Positions 23,609 through 31,275 of a DNA stretch of 41,654 nt are shown one piece after another. The notes beneath the pieces are model-generated. The model was not told the DNA's origin. It was given only the letters and a program-made list of their open reading frames with translations, and ran no database searches. The stretch comes from JAAOZP01 sp964616835 (lineage in GTDB: Archaea; Thermoproteota; EX4484-205; JAAOZP01): contig CAZTSG010000006.1 in the NCBI GenBank assembly GCA_964616835.1, forward strand, positions 1 to 41,654. Reading direction: 5' to 3'. Position 1 is the stretch's first letter; the number at the start of each line of letters is the position of its first letter. Position numbers and translations under genes: made by a program.

Positions 23609-23990
23609 ATGCTATCAGCCTCCCTCCGATCATGTTGTTCTTAGCTTCTTTGTGCGTCATCAACCCTTTGGGAGTCGATATGATTAACAATCCTACATTG
23701 TATGCTGGAAGAAACATTTTTTCAAACTTCTCAATATCTCGATAGGACGTTGGAAACCTAGGTTTAATAGCTCTGCATTTGTTTATTCTCCCTATCAACT
23801 GTACTCTGAAGAAGCCTGCCTTACCATCGTCTACGAATTCGAACTCTCCTATGTAGCCGGATTGCTGCAGTATTTTAAGGACGTGCCCTATCAGGTTGGA
23901 GGCGGGCGAGATTATGCACTCCTTCTTCCTCCTGAGGTCGCAGTTTTGAAGCGTCGTCAACGCGTTCGCCAGAGGGTCGTTTAGGGTCAA
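23598..23990 (-). CDS. rps8: Ribosomal protein S8
   Basis: This 130-residue small-subunit protein starts at TTG and begins DPLANALTTLQN. The C-terminal rRNA-binding region reads YNVGLLIISTPKGLMTHKEA followed by GGRLIAYVY. Both are standard for archaeal S8. S14 lies 12 bases upstream. Confidence 0.96.
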   Translation of the reverse strand: MTLNDPLANALTTLQNCDLRRKKECIISPASNLIGHVLKILQQSGYIGEFEFVDDGKAGFFRVQLIGRINKCRAIKPRFPTSYRDIEKFEKMFLPAYNVGLLIISTPKGLMTHKEAKNNMIGGRLIAYVY

Positions 23991-24002
23991 TGCCTACACA
24001 CC

Positions 24003-24164
24003 TCAACTATACTTTCTGAACCCGAGCGTTGGAGCAACCTCTCTGAAACAGTGTCTGCAATAGTTCAAGCCGTACATCCTTATTATCGGACCGTATGAGC
24101 CGCATCTAATGCATGGCCGCGAGCCCTTTCCGAAAGTCCTCTTCTTAGGTGTTTGACGAGCCAT
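24003..24164 (-). CDS. rps14: Ribosomal protein S14, short zinc-binding form
   Basis: This is a 53-residue protein: it starts with MARQTPKKRTFGKGSRP, has CIRCGSYGPIIRMYGLNYCRHCF, and ends REVAPTLGFRKYS. The two CxxC pairs bind zinc. It fits exactly between L5 and S8, the archaeal operon position, with one base between its ATG and the L5 stop. Confidence 0.96.
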   Translation of the reverse strand: MARQTPKKRTFGKGSRPCIRCGSYGPIIRMYGLNYCRHCFREVAPTLGFRKYS

Positions 24165-24165
24165 T

Positions 24166-24708
24166 TTAAACAACCTCCAAGCCGAACTTCGACCTTATGA
24201 AGCTTATCGCCTCCTCCTTCGTTATCCTATGAGACGAGCCTATTTTGCTCCTGCGGCGCCTCCTGTACATGACGCGGAACCCCGGCCTACAAAGCTTTAC
24301 GCAAACATCCATCCCGAAGACCCCAATCTTAGGGTCGTATTTGACCCCGGGGAACTGAATATGCTCCTTGACTCCGAAGCTGAACACGCCGTCCTGGAAG
24401 CTTGAGGCCTTTACCCTCCCGCCTATTGCTTTAAAGGCCTTGGAGAGAAACTCCTCAGCCTTACTCCCCCGGAGCGTGACCACTGCGGCGATCGCTTCAC
24501 GCCTCCTGACTCCGAACTCCTTTATAGTCTTCCTAGCCCTTCTCTCAGCAGGCTTCATGCCTGTAAGCATTGTTAGAACCTGCTTAGCCTTCTCCAACGG
24601 GTCCCCGGGCTTACCCGGGCATATGTTCACCACAACCTTCTCTATCTTTATGCTCCTCATCGGGTTTTCAAGACTCTGCTCTTTCTTCTCTAAAACAGTT
24701 TCAGCCAA
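24166..24708 (-). CDS. rpl5: Ribosomal protein L5
   Basis: This 180-residue large-subunit protein binds 5S rRNA. It shows IEKVVVNICPGKPGDPLEKAKQVLTMLTGMKP, KTIKEFGVRRREAIAAVVTLRG and FGVKEHIQFPGVKYDPKIGVFGMDV, all diagnostic for L5. The start is TTG, overlapping the S4e stop by 19 bases. Confidence 0.97.
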   Translation of the reverse strand: MAETVLEKKEQSLENPMRSIKIEKVVVNICPGKPGDPLEKAKQVLTMLTGMKPAERRARKTIKEFGVRRREAIAAVVTLRGSKAEEFLSKAFKAIGGRVKASSFQDGVFSFGVKEHIQFPGVKYDPKIGVFGMDVCVKLCRPGFRVMYRRRRRSKIGSSHRITKEEAISFIRSKFGLEVV

Positions 24709-25409
24709 GGCCTTTCCCTCCCGACGGCCATGACGTAATCCTTCACCGTGCTAACCTCCTTACCGTTAACATCCAGCGTGACAATGCTGTCGCGGAGCAG
24801 GCTCGATTCACTAATCGACTTCACGACGCCGATGCTGCCAGCATGCTTGCCCATGAACACGTAGGCGACGCAGCCTTGAGCAAGCGGGGCCTTGTCGATT
24901 ACGGTTGCCTCAGGAATCTTCACGAGCAACGATCCGCCTGAGTTGAGAGAATTATCATCAGTCTCGAAAGTCCTACCGTCCTCTGTTGCAAGCATAATCT
25001 TGCCCCGGTAAAGATACTTCCTGTTTACCCTACATATCTTCATAGAGGATTCTTCCGGAGGAGCCTCGACGGGTACGAGCCTACCCTTATTGTCAACAAG
25101 CATCCGGTAATGCTTGTTGAGCTCCCTTATGCTTACAACATCCATCAAGCCCACGGGGAATTTGTGAGAAGTTCTGGCGATACCGTCCACGAGGACTAGG
25201 GAACGGCTTATAATGCTCCTAGCCTCCCTACTCGTTTCAGCTATTTTCAAAAGGTCCCTTACAACAACCTGCAGGGGCAGGGATAGTTTAAAACGGTGTG
25301 GACCCGGCTCAGGTCTAGTGATGAACTTCCTCTCCTTAACGCTTACGACCTGCATCGGGGCCGGGGCAGCATACCTCTTAAGGCTCTTAGACCCTCCTTT
25401 ACGAGCCAC
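24690..25409 (-). CDS. rps4e: Ribosomal protein S4e
   Basis: This 239-residue archaeal/eukaryotic small-subunit protein has KSLKRYAAPAPMQVV near the start, an S4-type RNA-binding patch (IISRSLVLVDGIARTSHKFPVGLMDVV), and a KOW region (VAYVFMGKHAGSIGVVKSI). It starts at GTG and overlaps the L24 stop. Confidence 0.96.
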   Translation of the reverse strand: MARKGGSKSLKRYAAPAPMQVVSVKERKFITRPEPGPHRFKLSLPLQVVVRDLLKIAETSREARSIISRSLVLVDGIARTSHKFPVGLMDVVSIRELNKHYRMLVDNKGRLVPVEAPPEESSMKICRVNRKYLYRGKIMLATEDGRTFETDDNSLNSGGSLLVKIPEATVIDKAPLAQGCVAYVFMGKHAGSIGVVKSISESSLLRDSIVTLDVNGKEVSTVKDYVMAVGRERPWLKLF

Positions 25410-25746
25410 CTTGGGAACCCTCCTCAGCCTGCTTACGCTTCCTCTCTAGGATGCGTTGCCTCCACTTGTCTTTCTCATCGATCCTAACCAGTACGACTGA
25501 GCTTAACGGTATTGGGACCAAGCGCTGCTCACCGCGTGCGTTCTCCCTGTAGACGCCTGAAACATAAACGCGGCCCCTCTCCCTGTCAACCCTGTTAACA
25601 TCGCCCTCAACACCCCTGTAGTCACCCCTTATTATGAGGACTCTGTCCCCAGTCTTTACCGGCAGGCTCCTGAAACCATACTTAGCTCTCAGCTCACGGC
25701 TCAGGTGGGCGGAGGAAGACTTGTAAGCCAAGTGCCTCTGATCCAT
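25399..25746 (-). CDS. rpl24: Ribosomal protein L24
   Basis: This 115-residue large-subunit protein has HLSRELRAKYGFRSLPVKTGDRVLIIRGDYRG, the KOW motif of the archaeal L24/L26e family. The frame opens earlier at 25800, but that part lies inside the L14 gene, so I use the ATG at 25746, seven bases after the L14 stop. Confidence 0.94.
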   Translation of the reverse strand: MDQRHLAYKSSSAHLSRELRAKYGFRSLPVKTGDRVLIIRGDYRGVEGDVNRVDRERGRVYVSGVYRENARGEQRLVPIPLSSVVLVRIDEKDKWRQRILERKRKQAEEGSQGGS

Positions 25747-25753
25747 GCCTCTT

Positions 25754-26191
25754 CTACACCACCATTGAGGCCAATGCGGAAAGCTTAGGCCACAGGTCAA
25801 CAGCCTCTTTAGCCACAGGCCCCTTAACCTCAGTGCCCTTAATATCGCCCTCAGGAGTCACCAGCACGGCAGCATTGTCTTCGAAAACAACCCTGAGCCC
25901 GTCCCTCCTCCTAACAGGGTAGCGCTGCCTGATTATTATCGCCTTCATAAGCTTGTTCTTAAGGTCTGGAGTACCCTTCTTAACAGCCACCGTAACCAGG
26001 TCGCCGACTTTAGCAGAGGGCCTGCGCCTCAGCCTACTGCCCGTCCTGTAGACCTGGACTATTCTGAGAACCTTCGCACCCGAATTGTCTGCGCAAACCA
26101 GGTTGGCGCCAACAGGCAGCCCTCGGGAACCATGCAGCCTATACTCTAAGATGCCTTTAGCGGAAACAGCCCTAGATTTCTTCATCGCCAT
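25754..26191 (-). CDS. rpl14: Ribosomal protein L14
   Basis: This 145-residue large-subunit protein shows VCADNSGAKVLRIVQVYRTGSRLRRRPSAKVGDLVTVAVKKGTP and the late VTPEGDIKGTEVKGPVAKEAVDLWPKLSALAS end, which is diagnostic for archaeal L14. It begins one base after the S17 stop. Confidence 0.97.
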   Translation of the reverse strand: MAMKKSRAVSAKGILEYRLHGSRGLPVGANLVCADNSGAKVLRIVQVYRTGSRLRRRPSAKVGDLVTVAVKKGTPDLKNKLMKAIIIRQRYPVRRRDGLRVVFEDNAAVLVTPEGDIKGTEVKGPVAKEAVDLWPKLSALASMVV

Positions 26192-26192
26192 C

Positions 26193-26516
26193 CTAGCCCA
26201 CCTTCCCCAGCACTACGAAGTGCACAGTCTTGCTCAATGGCCTCGTCTCCCCTATTATAACCCTATCCCCGGTCCTCGCGGCGATGCAGGGAGGATTATG
26301 GGACGGGATTCTGCTCCTCTTCCTCATGTAACGCTTATACTTCGGAACGTAGTGCAAGTATTCCCTCATGACTATCACCGTGTTCTTCATCTTGTCCGAG
26401 ACCACTACTCCTTCGAAAACACTCCCTCTGACTCTCACATCGCCGTGGAAGGGACACTTCTTATCCTCACACTTATTCTCAGGAGGACTTATTCCGAGGC
26501 TCTTAAGGAAGCTCAA
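26193..26516 (-). CDS. rps17: Ribosomal protein S17
   Basis: This 107-residue small-subunit protein has the OB-fold segment VRGSVFEGVVVSDKMKNTVIVMREYLHYVPKYKRYMRKRSRIPSHNPPC of the archaeal S17/S11e family. The start overlaps the stop of the Rpp29 gene by four bases. Confidence 0.97.
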   Translation of the reverse strand: MSFLKSLGISPPENKCEDKKCPFHGDVRVRGSVFEGVVVSDKMKNTVIVMREYLHYVPKYKRYMRKRSRIPSHNPPCIAARTGDRVIIGETRPLSKTVHFVVLGKVG

Positions 26517-26782
26517 GGATCAATCCTCCCCGTCCTGTCCTCAGGCCTGAAGGCTATGGATTCGCCTCTTAACACGACCTCTTCATCACCGAGCTTGAAG
26601 ACGAAAAACCTGTGCTTCTTCGGAATGGTGAGACGCCGCCCTTTTTCAGAAACTATCACGAGAGTATTCTTAGTCTCCCAGACAACCTTTCCCGAGAAGA
26701 GGGCGGGACCGCTCTCAGAGCCCAAGACCTTCACGGGCAGCCCTATGAGCTCGTGGTAGGCAAGGTTGCCGGGTGTTCTCAT
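26513..26782 (-). CDS. rnp1: Ribonuclease P protein component 1 (Rpp29/Pop4 homolog)
   Basis: This 89-residue Sm-like protein belongs to archaeal RNase P, which matures the 5' ends of tRNAs. Motifs are YHELIGLPVKVLGSES, SGKVVWETKNTLVIVSE and RRLTIPKKHRFFVFKLGDEEVVLRG. It lies between L29 and S17, its classical place in archaea. It overlaps each neighbour by four bases. An SUI1/eIF1 gene, sometimes found next to it, is absent. Confidence 0.95.
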   Translation of the reverse strand: MRTPGNLAYHELIGLPVKVLGSESGPALFSGKVVWETKNTLVIVSEKGRRLTIPKKHRFFVFKLGDEEVVLRGESIAFRPEDRTGRIDP

Positions 26783-26985
26783 TTCTTCTCCTCCTTCTCC
26801 ACGGTAAGTATCCTAGCTATGGCGCGTTTCAACTCTCTAACAGCCTTAGTGTTTTCCTCAAGGCCCGAGGCGGCTCTCATCCTCGCTACCATAAGCTCGT
26901 TGCGAAGCTCCTGGAGCTTCTTAAGCCTCTCCTCCCTGCTCATCCCCCTTATCTCACTCGCCTTCAGCCTTGCCAACTCCACCAC
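26779..26985 (-). CDS. rpl29: Ribosomal protein L29
   Basis: This 68-residue two-helix large-subunit protein contains LKASEIRGMSREERLKKLQELRNELMVARMRAASG and VRELKRAIARILTVEKE. The start is GTG and overlaps S3 by 32 bases. Confidence 0.95.
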   Translation of the reverse strand: MVELARLKASEIRGMSREERLKKLQELRNELMVARMRAASGLEENTKAVRELKRAIARILTVEKEEKK

Positions 26986-27604
26986 TCTCCTGCGGGACCT
27001 CGACTAATTGGACCTCGTCTGGAGAAACAAGCTCCTTCAAAATCTTGACTTTAACACCTATAATGCCCTGCGGCAGAAGAACACTCGCCTTTCCGACTTT
27101 AACATACTTCATCGCAGGGTCTCCGGCTGCAGGCATATAGCCGTATGTAAACTTCTCAAACCTAGCCCTGTCGGTGGCAAGCTTCCCAGCTATCCTTATC
27201 TCGCAACCCCTCGCACCCGCGGCAACCATCCTGCGTAGAGCAACCCTAGCAGCCCTACGGTATTTAACACCCTTCTCAAGGGCCCTGCATATCATTTGAG
27301 CAACAAGCTGGGGCTCCAAGTCGGGGTTCTCAACCTCAGCCACGTTGACCTGCGGGTTTTCCAAGTTGAACTTCTCCTTCAGAATATCCTGGAGCTCCCT
27401 GATGTTCCTCCCGTCTGGACCTATGACGAGGCCAGGCTTACTCGTGTATATAGTGACCACCAGGCCCATCGGGACGTTGAGAACCTTAACGCCCATGTAA
27501 CCCCCCTCCTTCAAGTACTCTTTGAGGAAATCGTCAACCCTCTGGTGCAGCTTGCCCAGGTCCAGAACCCTTTTGTAGAATATTAGCTTCCTCTTAGCGG
27601 ACAA
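26954..27604 (-). CDS. rps3: Ribosomal protein S3
   Basis: This small-subunit protein of about 216 residues has a KH domain (LVIGPDGRNIRELQDILKEKFNLENPQV) and the ARGCEIRIAGKLATDRARFEKF C-domain. The frame opens to 27655, but those codons lie inside L22. I chose the TTG at 27604, giving MSAKRKLIFYKR, directly after the L22 stop. Confidence 0.96.
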   Translation of the reverse strand: MSAKRKLIFYKRVLDLGKLHQRVDDFLKEYLKEGGYMGVKVLNVPMGLVVTIYTSKPGLVIGPDGRNIRELQDILKEKFNLENPQVNVAEVENPDLEPQLVAQMICRALEKGVKYRRAARVALRRMVAAGARGCEIRIAGKLATDRARFEKFTYGYMPAAGDPAMKYVKVGKASVLLPQGIIGVKVKILKELVSPDEVQLVEVPQESGGVGKAEGE

Positions 27605-27605
27605 T

Positions 27606-28082
27606 TCAACCAGCCTCCTCCACAGCCAGGGCCTCCACGTGCGTAAGGGTTTCAAACCTTGGAGTAGCTCTGCCGAAGGCCCTCGGCATGTATCTTTTCA
27701 ACTTCCTACCCCTGTGCACAACAATCCCGGTTATCCTCATCCTGTCGGGTGACAAGCCCTTGTACTCGGCGTTGGCCTCAAGCTGCGAGATAAGCCGCAG
27801 AAAGAACCGGGCGGTTTTAACAGGGTACCTCCCGGAGTCGAAGCCCTCAACCCCACGCCTGTGGGGAACCTTCTTCCTATACCTCCTGAAAGGGACTGGG
27901 ATTTCCCTCTTAACCACGGCCTCAAGCCTCTCCCTGGCCTCCGGGATCCTAAGCCCCTTGACGAACCTAGCGACCTCAACCGCGTGCTTAGGAGATATTC
28001 TAACCTCTCTGAGACTAGCCTTAGCCGAACGCGACTTATCCGCCTCCACCAGACTATACCTGAAGCTTGGCAAACTTAACAC
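27606..28082 (-). CDS. rpl22: Ribosomal protein L22
   Basis: This 158-residue large-subunit protein has VRISPKHAVEVARFVKGLRIPEARERLEAVV, VPHRRGVEGFDSGRYPVKTARFFLRLI and RGRKLKRYMPRAFGRATPR, the archaeal L22/L17e signature. The GTG at 28082 is used; a TTG at 28073 is equally possible. It has its own upstream A/T-rich promoter and is cut off from S19 by a plus-strand gene. Confidence 0.95.
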   Translation of the reverse strand: MLSLPSFRYSLVEADKSRSAKASLREVRISPKHAVEVARFVKGLRIPEARERLEAVVKREIPVPFRRYRKKVPHRRGVEGFDSGRYPVKTARFFLRLISQLEANAEYKGLSPDRMRITGIVVHRGRKLKRYMPRAFGRATPRFETLTHVEALAVEEAG

Positions 28083-28121
28083 CAGTTAGCTCGCGGGAGC
28101 GAGACAGAAACATACACCAAT

Positions 28122-28160
28122 TATTAAATATTTTGCCTCCTTATAGGGAATGCTTAAATC
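28122..28160. promoter_or_regulatory. Divergent promoter region between rpl22 and the small plus-strand gene
   Basis: The element around 28123-28134 reads AAATATTTAATAA on the minus strand and serves rpl22. GCTTAAATC at 28152-28160 on the plus strand is 30-38 bases before the ATG at 28190. Confidence 0.5.
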
Positions 28161-28189
28161 CCCAGGAAGAGCCCTTTCAACGATGAAAA

Positions 28190-28411
28190 ATGAGCAAGGA
28201 GGCTGAAACCGAGCCCAGTATACGTAGGGCTGTTAACGTTGACAGGCTTGAGAAAACCCCAGACGGTTATGTTGCGCACGTGAAGTCGCTAGAGGGGTTG
28301 AGGAAGATCGCTACAATACTGAAGAAGCCAATGGTCTCCGTTAAGGAGAGCGGGGAATACCTTGTTATCGACGATAGGATAACCTACGTTTGGAAGGAGA
28401 CAGGCAAGTAG
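28190..28411 (+). CDS. Uncharacterised 73-residue protein inserted in the ribosomal cluster
   Basis: This soluble, charged protein starts with MSKEAETEPS, has a predicted strand-helix-strand core (GYVAHVKSLEGLRKIATILKK) and ends VIDDRITYVWKETGK. There is no membrane segment, no cysteine pair and no known motif. It has its own TATA element and is followed by a T-rich stretch that could end its transcript before rps19. It breaks the S19-L22 pair that is contiguous in most archaea. A single well-placed promoter, start and terminator argue for a real gene. Confidence 0.65.
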   Translation: MSKEAETEPSIRRAVNVDRLEKTPDGYVAHVKSLEGLRKIATILKKPMVSVKESGEYLVIDDRITYVWKETGK

Positions 28412-28428
28412 CGCGTTAACAAAACCCC

Positions 28429-28440
28429 TTTTTCTATTTC
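28429..28440 (+). terminator. T-rich terminator after the small plus-strand gene
   Basis: TTTTTCTATTTC follows the TAG at 28411 by 18 bases and lies just before the converging rps19 stop. Poly-T stretches of this kind end archaeal transcripts. Confidence 0.5.
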
Positions 28441-28442
28441 TC

Positions 28443-28853
28443 CTATTTCAACGGAACGTACGTAGAGGACTTGCTAGCGCCCACACCAGGCTTACCGTGG
28501 ACAACCCTCTTGTTCGTTATCGCGAACTCCCCCAGGTAGTGTCCAACCTTGTCGAGAGTTATCTCGACAGGGATGAAATCCTTACCGTTGTGGACCTCGA
28601 TGGTTAACCCAACCATCTCAGGAAGTATAGGCATATCCCTCCTGTGGGTCCTTATCCTCTTAGTCTGAGTACCTGTCTTAGCCATCTCAGCCTTAGCCTT
28701 CCTGATGTTCTCCAGTAGCTTCCTGTTCTCAGGATGCAGCCCCCTTCTCAGAGTCCTCCTAATACGGGCTGGGAGAAGCCTCATCAGCTCGTTCATCGAA
28801 AGACCGTTCAGCTCCTCAAGCGTCTTACCCCTATACGTCTGAATAGTAGACAT
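28443..28853 (-). CDS. rps19: Ribosomal protein S19
   Basis: This 136-residue small-subunit protein has FTYRGKTLEEL-like start sequence, KTGTQTKRIRTHRRDMPILPEMVGLTIEVHNGKDFIPVEI and VGHYLGEFAITNKRVVHGKPGVGASKSSTYVPLK, the S19/S15e signature. A TATA box 23-34 bases before the ATG suggests a leaderless transcript separate from L2. Confidence 0.96.
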   Translation of the reverse strand: MSTIQTYRGKTLEELNGLSMNELMRLLPARIRRTLRRGLHPENRKLLENIRKAKAEMAKTGTQTKRIRTHRRDMPILPEMVGLTIEVHNGKDFIPVEITLDKVGHYLGEFAITNKRVVHGKPGVGASKSSTYVPLK

Positions 28854-28875
28854 TGAACACTTTATGGGGAGACGG

Positions 28876-28887
28876 GATATAAGAATC
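28876..28887 (-). promoter_or_regulatory. TATA box for rps19
   Basis: The minus strand reads GATTCTTATATC, at leaderless spacing from the rps19 ATG. Confidence 0.55.
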
Positions 28888-29029
28888 TTTCCCCTAGCAA
28901 AAAGCGGGGACGAAGCCCTACTGGGAAACAGGACAGAGATTAAGGTAAAGCGGGCCTACTCCTCGTTAAAGTCAACATTCACTCAGACTTCCTAATTCTC
29001 CTCCTACCAGTTAAGTGTTTTCTCAAGCA

Positions 29030-29227
29030 TTATGAATCACTCAATATATTCAACAAGCTGGCCGAGCAATTTCTAGCTGTAATGATGATGATTGCAAGAA
29101 TATACTTCAATCCCTTACTCTTCATAAGCCAAGATCCTATTGCCTCTATCCATATGTGTTTCAGCCTCTCCCTTATCCTTCTTGGAGTTCTGGGCGCAGG
29201 TTTGATCACCATCCGGTAGTCAGCCAT
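29030..29227 (-). pseudogene. Possible decayed small ORF in the L2-rps19 spacer
   Basis: An ATG preceded by GAGGAG opens 65 codons with a basic N-terminal half (PRTPRRIRERLKHIW) and a short hydrophobic stretch. Near the end a different frame gives a better protein-like sequence (KLLGQLVEYIE), which suggests a frameshift. No family is recognised. Bases 28888-29029 contain nothing I can interpret. Confidence 0.35.
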
Positions 29228-29270
29228 CTCCTCTATCCTCTGTATTTCTCGCCTCCTATAAAAACCTCCA

Positions 29271-29476
29271 CTATTCCAAGATACTGCTCATAAGCTCAAG
29301 CAGGTGATTAAGCAATTCCTCGGCCTGAGGAGTCTGGGGGCATGTAGGAAGCTGTAAATCAGTTTCCAGCCATTTTCCTTAGCAATTTTCAAAATACTTA
29401 TCTGCCGGATCCATCTTACTAATAGTTTCATCGCCATGCTTGCATTCAACTATTGCTTTCTTAAAATCTTTTTATA
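29271..29476 (-). pseudogene. Fragments of a possible PD-(D/E)xK-like protein
   Basis: Just after the L2 stop, one frame reads FKKAIVECKHGDETISKMDP before a stop. A second continues IAKENGWKLIYSF, and a third ends with a helical stretch TPQAEELLNHLLELMSSILE. Joined by frameshifts they resemble one C-terminal domain; VECK fits the E-x-K part of a PD-(D/E)xK nuclease fold. The evidence is motif-level only. Confidence 0.35.
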
Positions 29477-29479
29477 TTG

Positions 29480-30211
29480 CTACCCTGATATCTTTCTAAC
29501 CTTCTTCCTACCAGTCTTACGCGGAGCGATTAAGCCGACCTTAGCACCGGGCGGAGCATTACGGCTGACAGACGTAGAGCCTCCAACATGCTGGTGCCTT
29601 CCCCCACCGTGGGGATGGTAAACGCTTATCATTGCTACTCCCCTTACGATCGGGTATTTTCTCCCCTTGCTTTTCATCAGTTTTCTCTTGGTGCCTGCTT
29701 TAAGGAATGGTTTTTCTGTTCTCCCTCCTCCTGCTACTACTCCTATTGTTGCCAGTGCTCTCGCGTCTACTACGAATGTTTTGGCCTTGGGGTTTTGCAG
29801 TATCGCTGTCCCGTTTGTTTTGCCGATTAGTGTCGCGTAGTTTCCTGATGATCGGAATAGTGCACCTCCGTCTCCTGGTCTGCGTTCAACGTTTGATATT
29901 ATTGCCCCCTCTGGTACCTCCGCGAGCGGGAGTATGTTTCCCACTGCCGGCGGGCTCCCGGGCCCTATTGAGATCCTCTGTCCTACGTACATTGATTCTA
30001 CTGCAACCGTGTGGAATGTTCTCCCGTCGTCCAGCCTTACTTCCGCGAGCGGCGCTCCTCTCCCCGGGTCGTGGTGCAGTGCCACTAGTGTTCCCTCAGC
30101 CCTCTCCCCCTGTGTTAAGAGCGGGTATTTCGCTGGCGCTACTCTCCTGTGGGTTGGCGCCATGAAGTTCGGAGATCTTCCGCGCCTCCTTACTATTGGT
30201 CTCTTACCCAT
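29480..30211 (-). CDS. rpl2: Ribosomal protein L2
   Basis: This 243-residue large-subunit protein has RRGRSPNFMAPTHRRVAPAKYP, GAIISNVERRPGDGGALFRSSGNYATLIGK and the C-terminal VRGVAMISVYHPHGGGRHQHVG, which contains the conserved histidine region near the peptidyl-transferase centre. It is the last gene of the L3-L4-L23-L2 run before the decayed spacer. Confidence 0.97.
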   Translation of the reverse strand: MGKRPIVRRRGRSPNFMAPTHRRVAPAKYPLLTQGERAEGTLVALHHDPGRGAPLAEVRLDDGRTFHTVAVESMYVGQRISIGPGSPPAVGNILPLAEVPEGAIISNVERRPGDGGALFRSSGNYATLIGKTNGTAILQNPKAKTFVVDARALATIGVVAGGGRTEKPFLKAGTKRKLMKSKGRKYPIVRGVAMISVYHPHGGGRHQHVGGSTSVSRNAPPGAKVGLIAPRKTGRKKVRKISG

Positions 30212-30227
30212 TTTTCCACGCTCCTCC

Positions 30228-30488
30228 TTACACTATCTTAAGCCTGCTCGCCACGTCCATCGCGTTGTATTCTTTAGCGAGTTTTACTATCGCCTTCTTC
30301 TCTCCCGTTATGCTTCTTACTATGTTCACTTTCTCAACCTTCACGTTGAGGAGCTTCTCGACGGCCTGCTTGACTTTGCTCTTATCAGCCTTCGGGTCTA
30401 CGATGAATATGAGCTTGTTCTCCCTCTCTATCATTCTGAAAGCCTTCTCCGTCGATACTGGTCTTATCACCACGTTGTCAAGCGACAT
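30228..30488 (-). CDS. rpl23: Ribosomal protein L23
   Basis: This 86-residue protein lies at the ribosomal exit tunnel. VIRPVSTEKAFRMIERENKLIFIVDPKADKSKVKQAVEKLLNVKVEKVN is the L23/L25e signature. The start overlaps L4 by 11 bases. Confidence 0.97.
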   Translation of the reverse strand: MSLDNVVIRPVSTEKAFRMIERENKLIFIVDPKADKSKVKQAVEKLLNVKVEKVNIVRSITGEKKAIVKLAKEYNAMDVASRLKIV

Positions 30489-31275
30489 ATTTTCTCACCC
30501 TCTCCACCATCTTGTTCAAGGCTGGGAGGCTCCATATCGTAAGCCTGCCGGGGTGCCCGCCGGGCGCGAGGTCCATTACTGAGACCCTGTCGGGTGTCTT
30601 GACGTCTACGCCCGGTATTCCCGAGGCTGCTTTAACTATGCTCGCCCTCATGTTTGAGACCACTATCAGGGGGCCGACTCTCCTCCTGAGCCTCCTCCCC
30701 CTCCACTTGGATTTCCCGCTTCTTATCCTAGGCCTGCCGTATATCCTCTCAACCTCCTGGCTCAGCCCTATTTTCTCCAGCAGCTCGACTACTTCACGCG
30801 TCTTAGATAGTTTCTCAACGTCTTCGGTGAAGACTATCGGGATCTTCGCTTCGCCAACCCTGTGACCCCTCTTCTCCACAGCATCCTTGTTGAATGTTGC
30901 GGAAAGCGCTGAGAGAAATGCCTTCCTATACTCCTTCTTGTTTATCTCCTTCCTTATCTTCTTCTCCACGCGGGGCGGGTGGGCCAGCCTGCCTTTGACA
31001 GCCATGGGCGCGAACCTTGCCACGCCCCTCTCCGTTCTCGGAACCCTGGCGATGCCATATCCCACGCCCCAGCTCTCAGCAGTAGTTCTTTTTCCAGCCA
31101 TCGGGTCCCTGCCCTGGGGCTGGAGCCTCCTAGACTGTTGGGCGAGGAAAGCTCTCCTCACCAGGTAATCCTCGACTTCGAGCTGTGTTATGAAGGAGGG
31201 GATTGACGTCTCCCCGTCCTCCTCACCGTCCGCCTTTAGGACTCTTACCTTCATTTCCTGCTGTAGGCTCATCAT
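30478..31275 (-). CDS. rpl4: Ribosomal protein L4
   Basis: This 265-residue large-subunit protein is of the archaeal/eukaryotic L4/L1e form. It has RDPMAGKRTTAESWGVGYGIARVPR, FAPMAVKGRLAHPPRVEKKIRKEINKKEYRKAFLSAL and VSVMDLAPGGHPGRLTIW. Two tandem ATGs overlap the L3 stop. A third ATG seven codons on (MKVRVLKADG) is also a plausible start. Confidence 0.95.
   Translation of the reverse strand: MMSLQQEMKVRVLKADGEEDGETSIPSFITQLEVEDYLVRRAFLAQQSRRLQPQGRDPMAGKRTTAESWGVGYGIARVPRTERGVARFAPMAVKGRLAHPPRVEKKIRKEINKKEYRKAFLSALSATFNKDAVEKRGHRVGEAKIPIVFTEDVEKLSKTREVVELLEKIGLSQEVERIYGRPRIRSGKSKWRGRRLRRRVGPLIVVSNMRASIVKAASGIPGVDVKTPDRVSVMDLAPGGHPGRLTIWSLPALNKMVERVRKYVA

Noticed and set aside
25747..25800. 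Longer start for rpl24
   Set aside because: The extra codons lie inside rpl14 and do not resemble L24; the ATG at 25746 is well placed.
27605..27655. Longer start for rps3
   Set aside because: It lies inside rpl22; the TTG at 27604 fits the family N-terminus.
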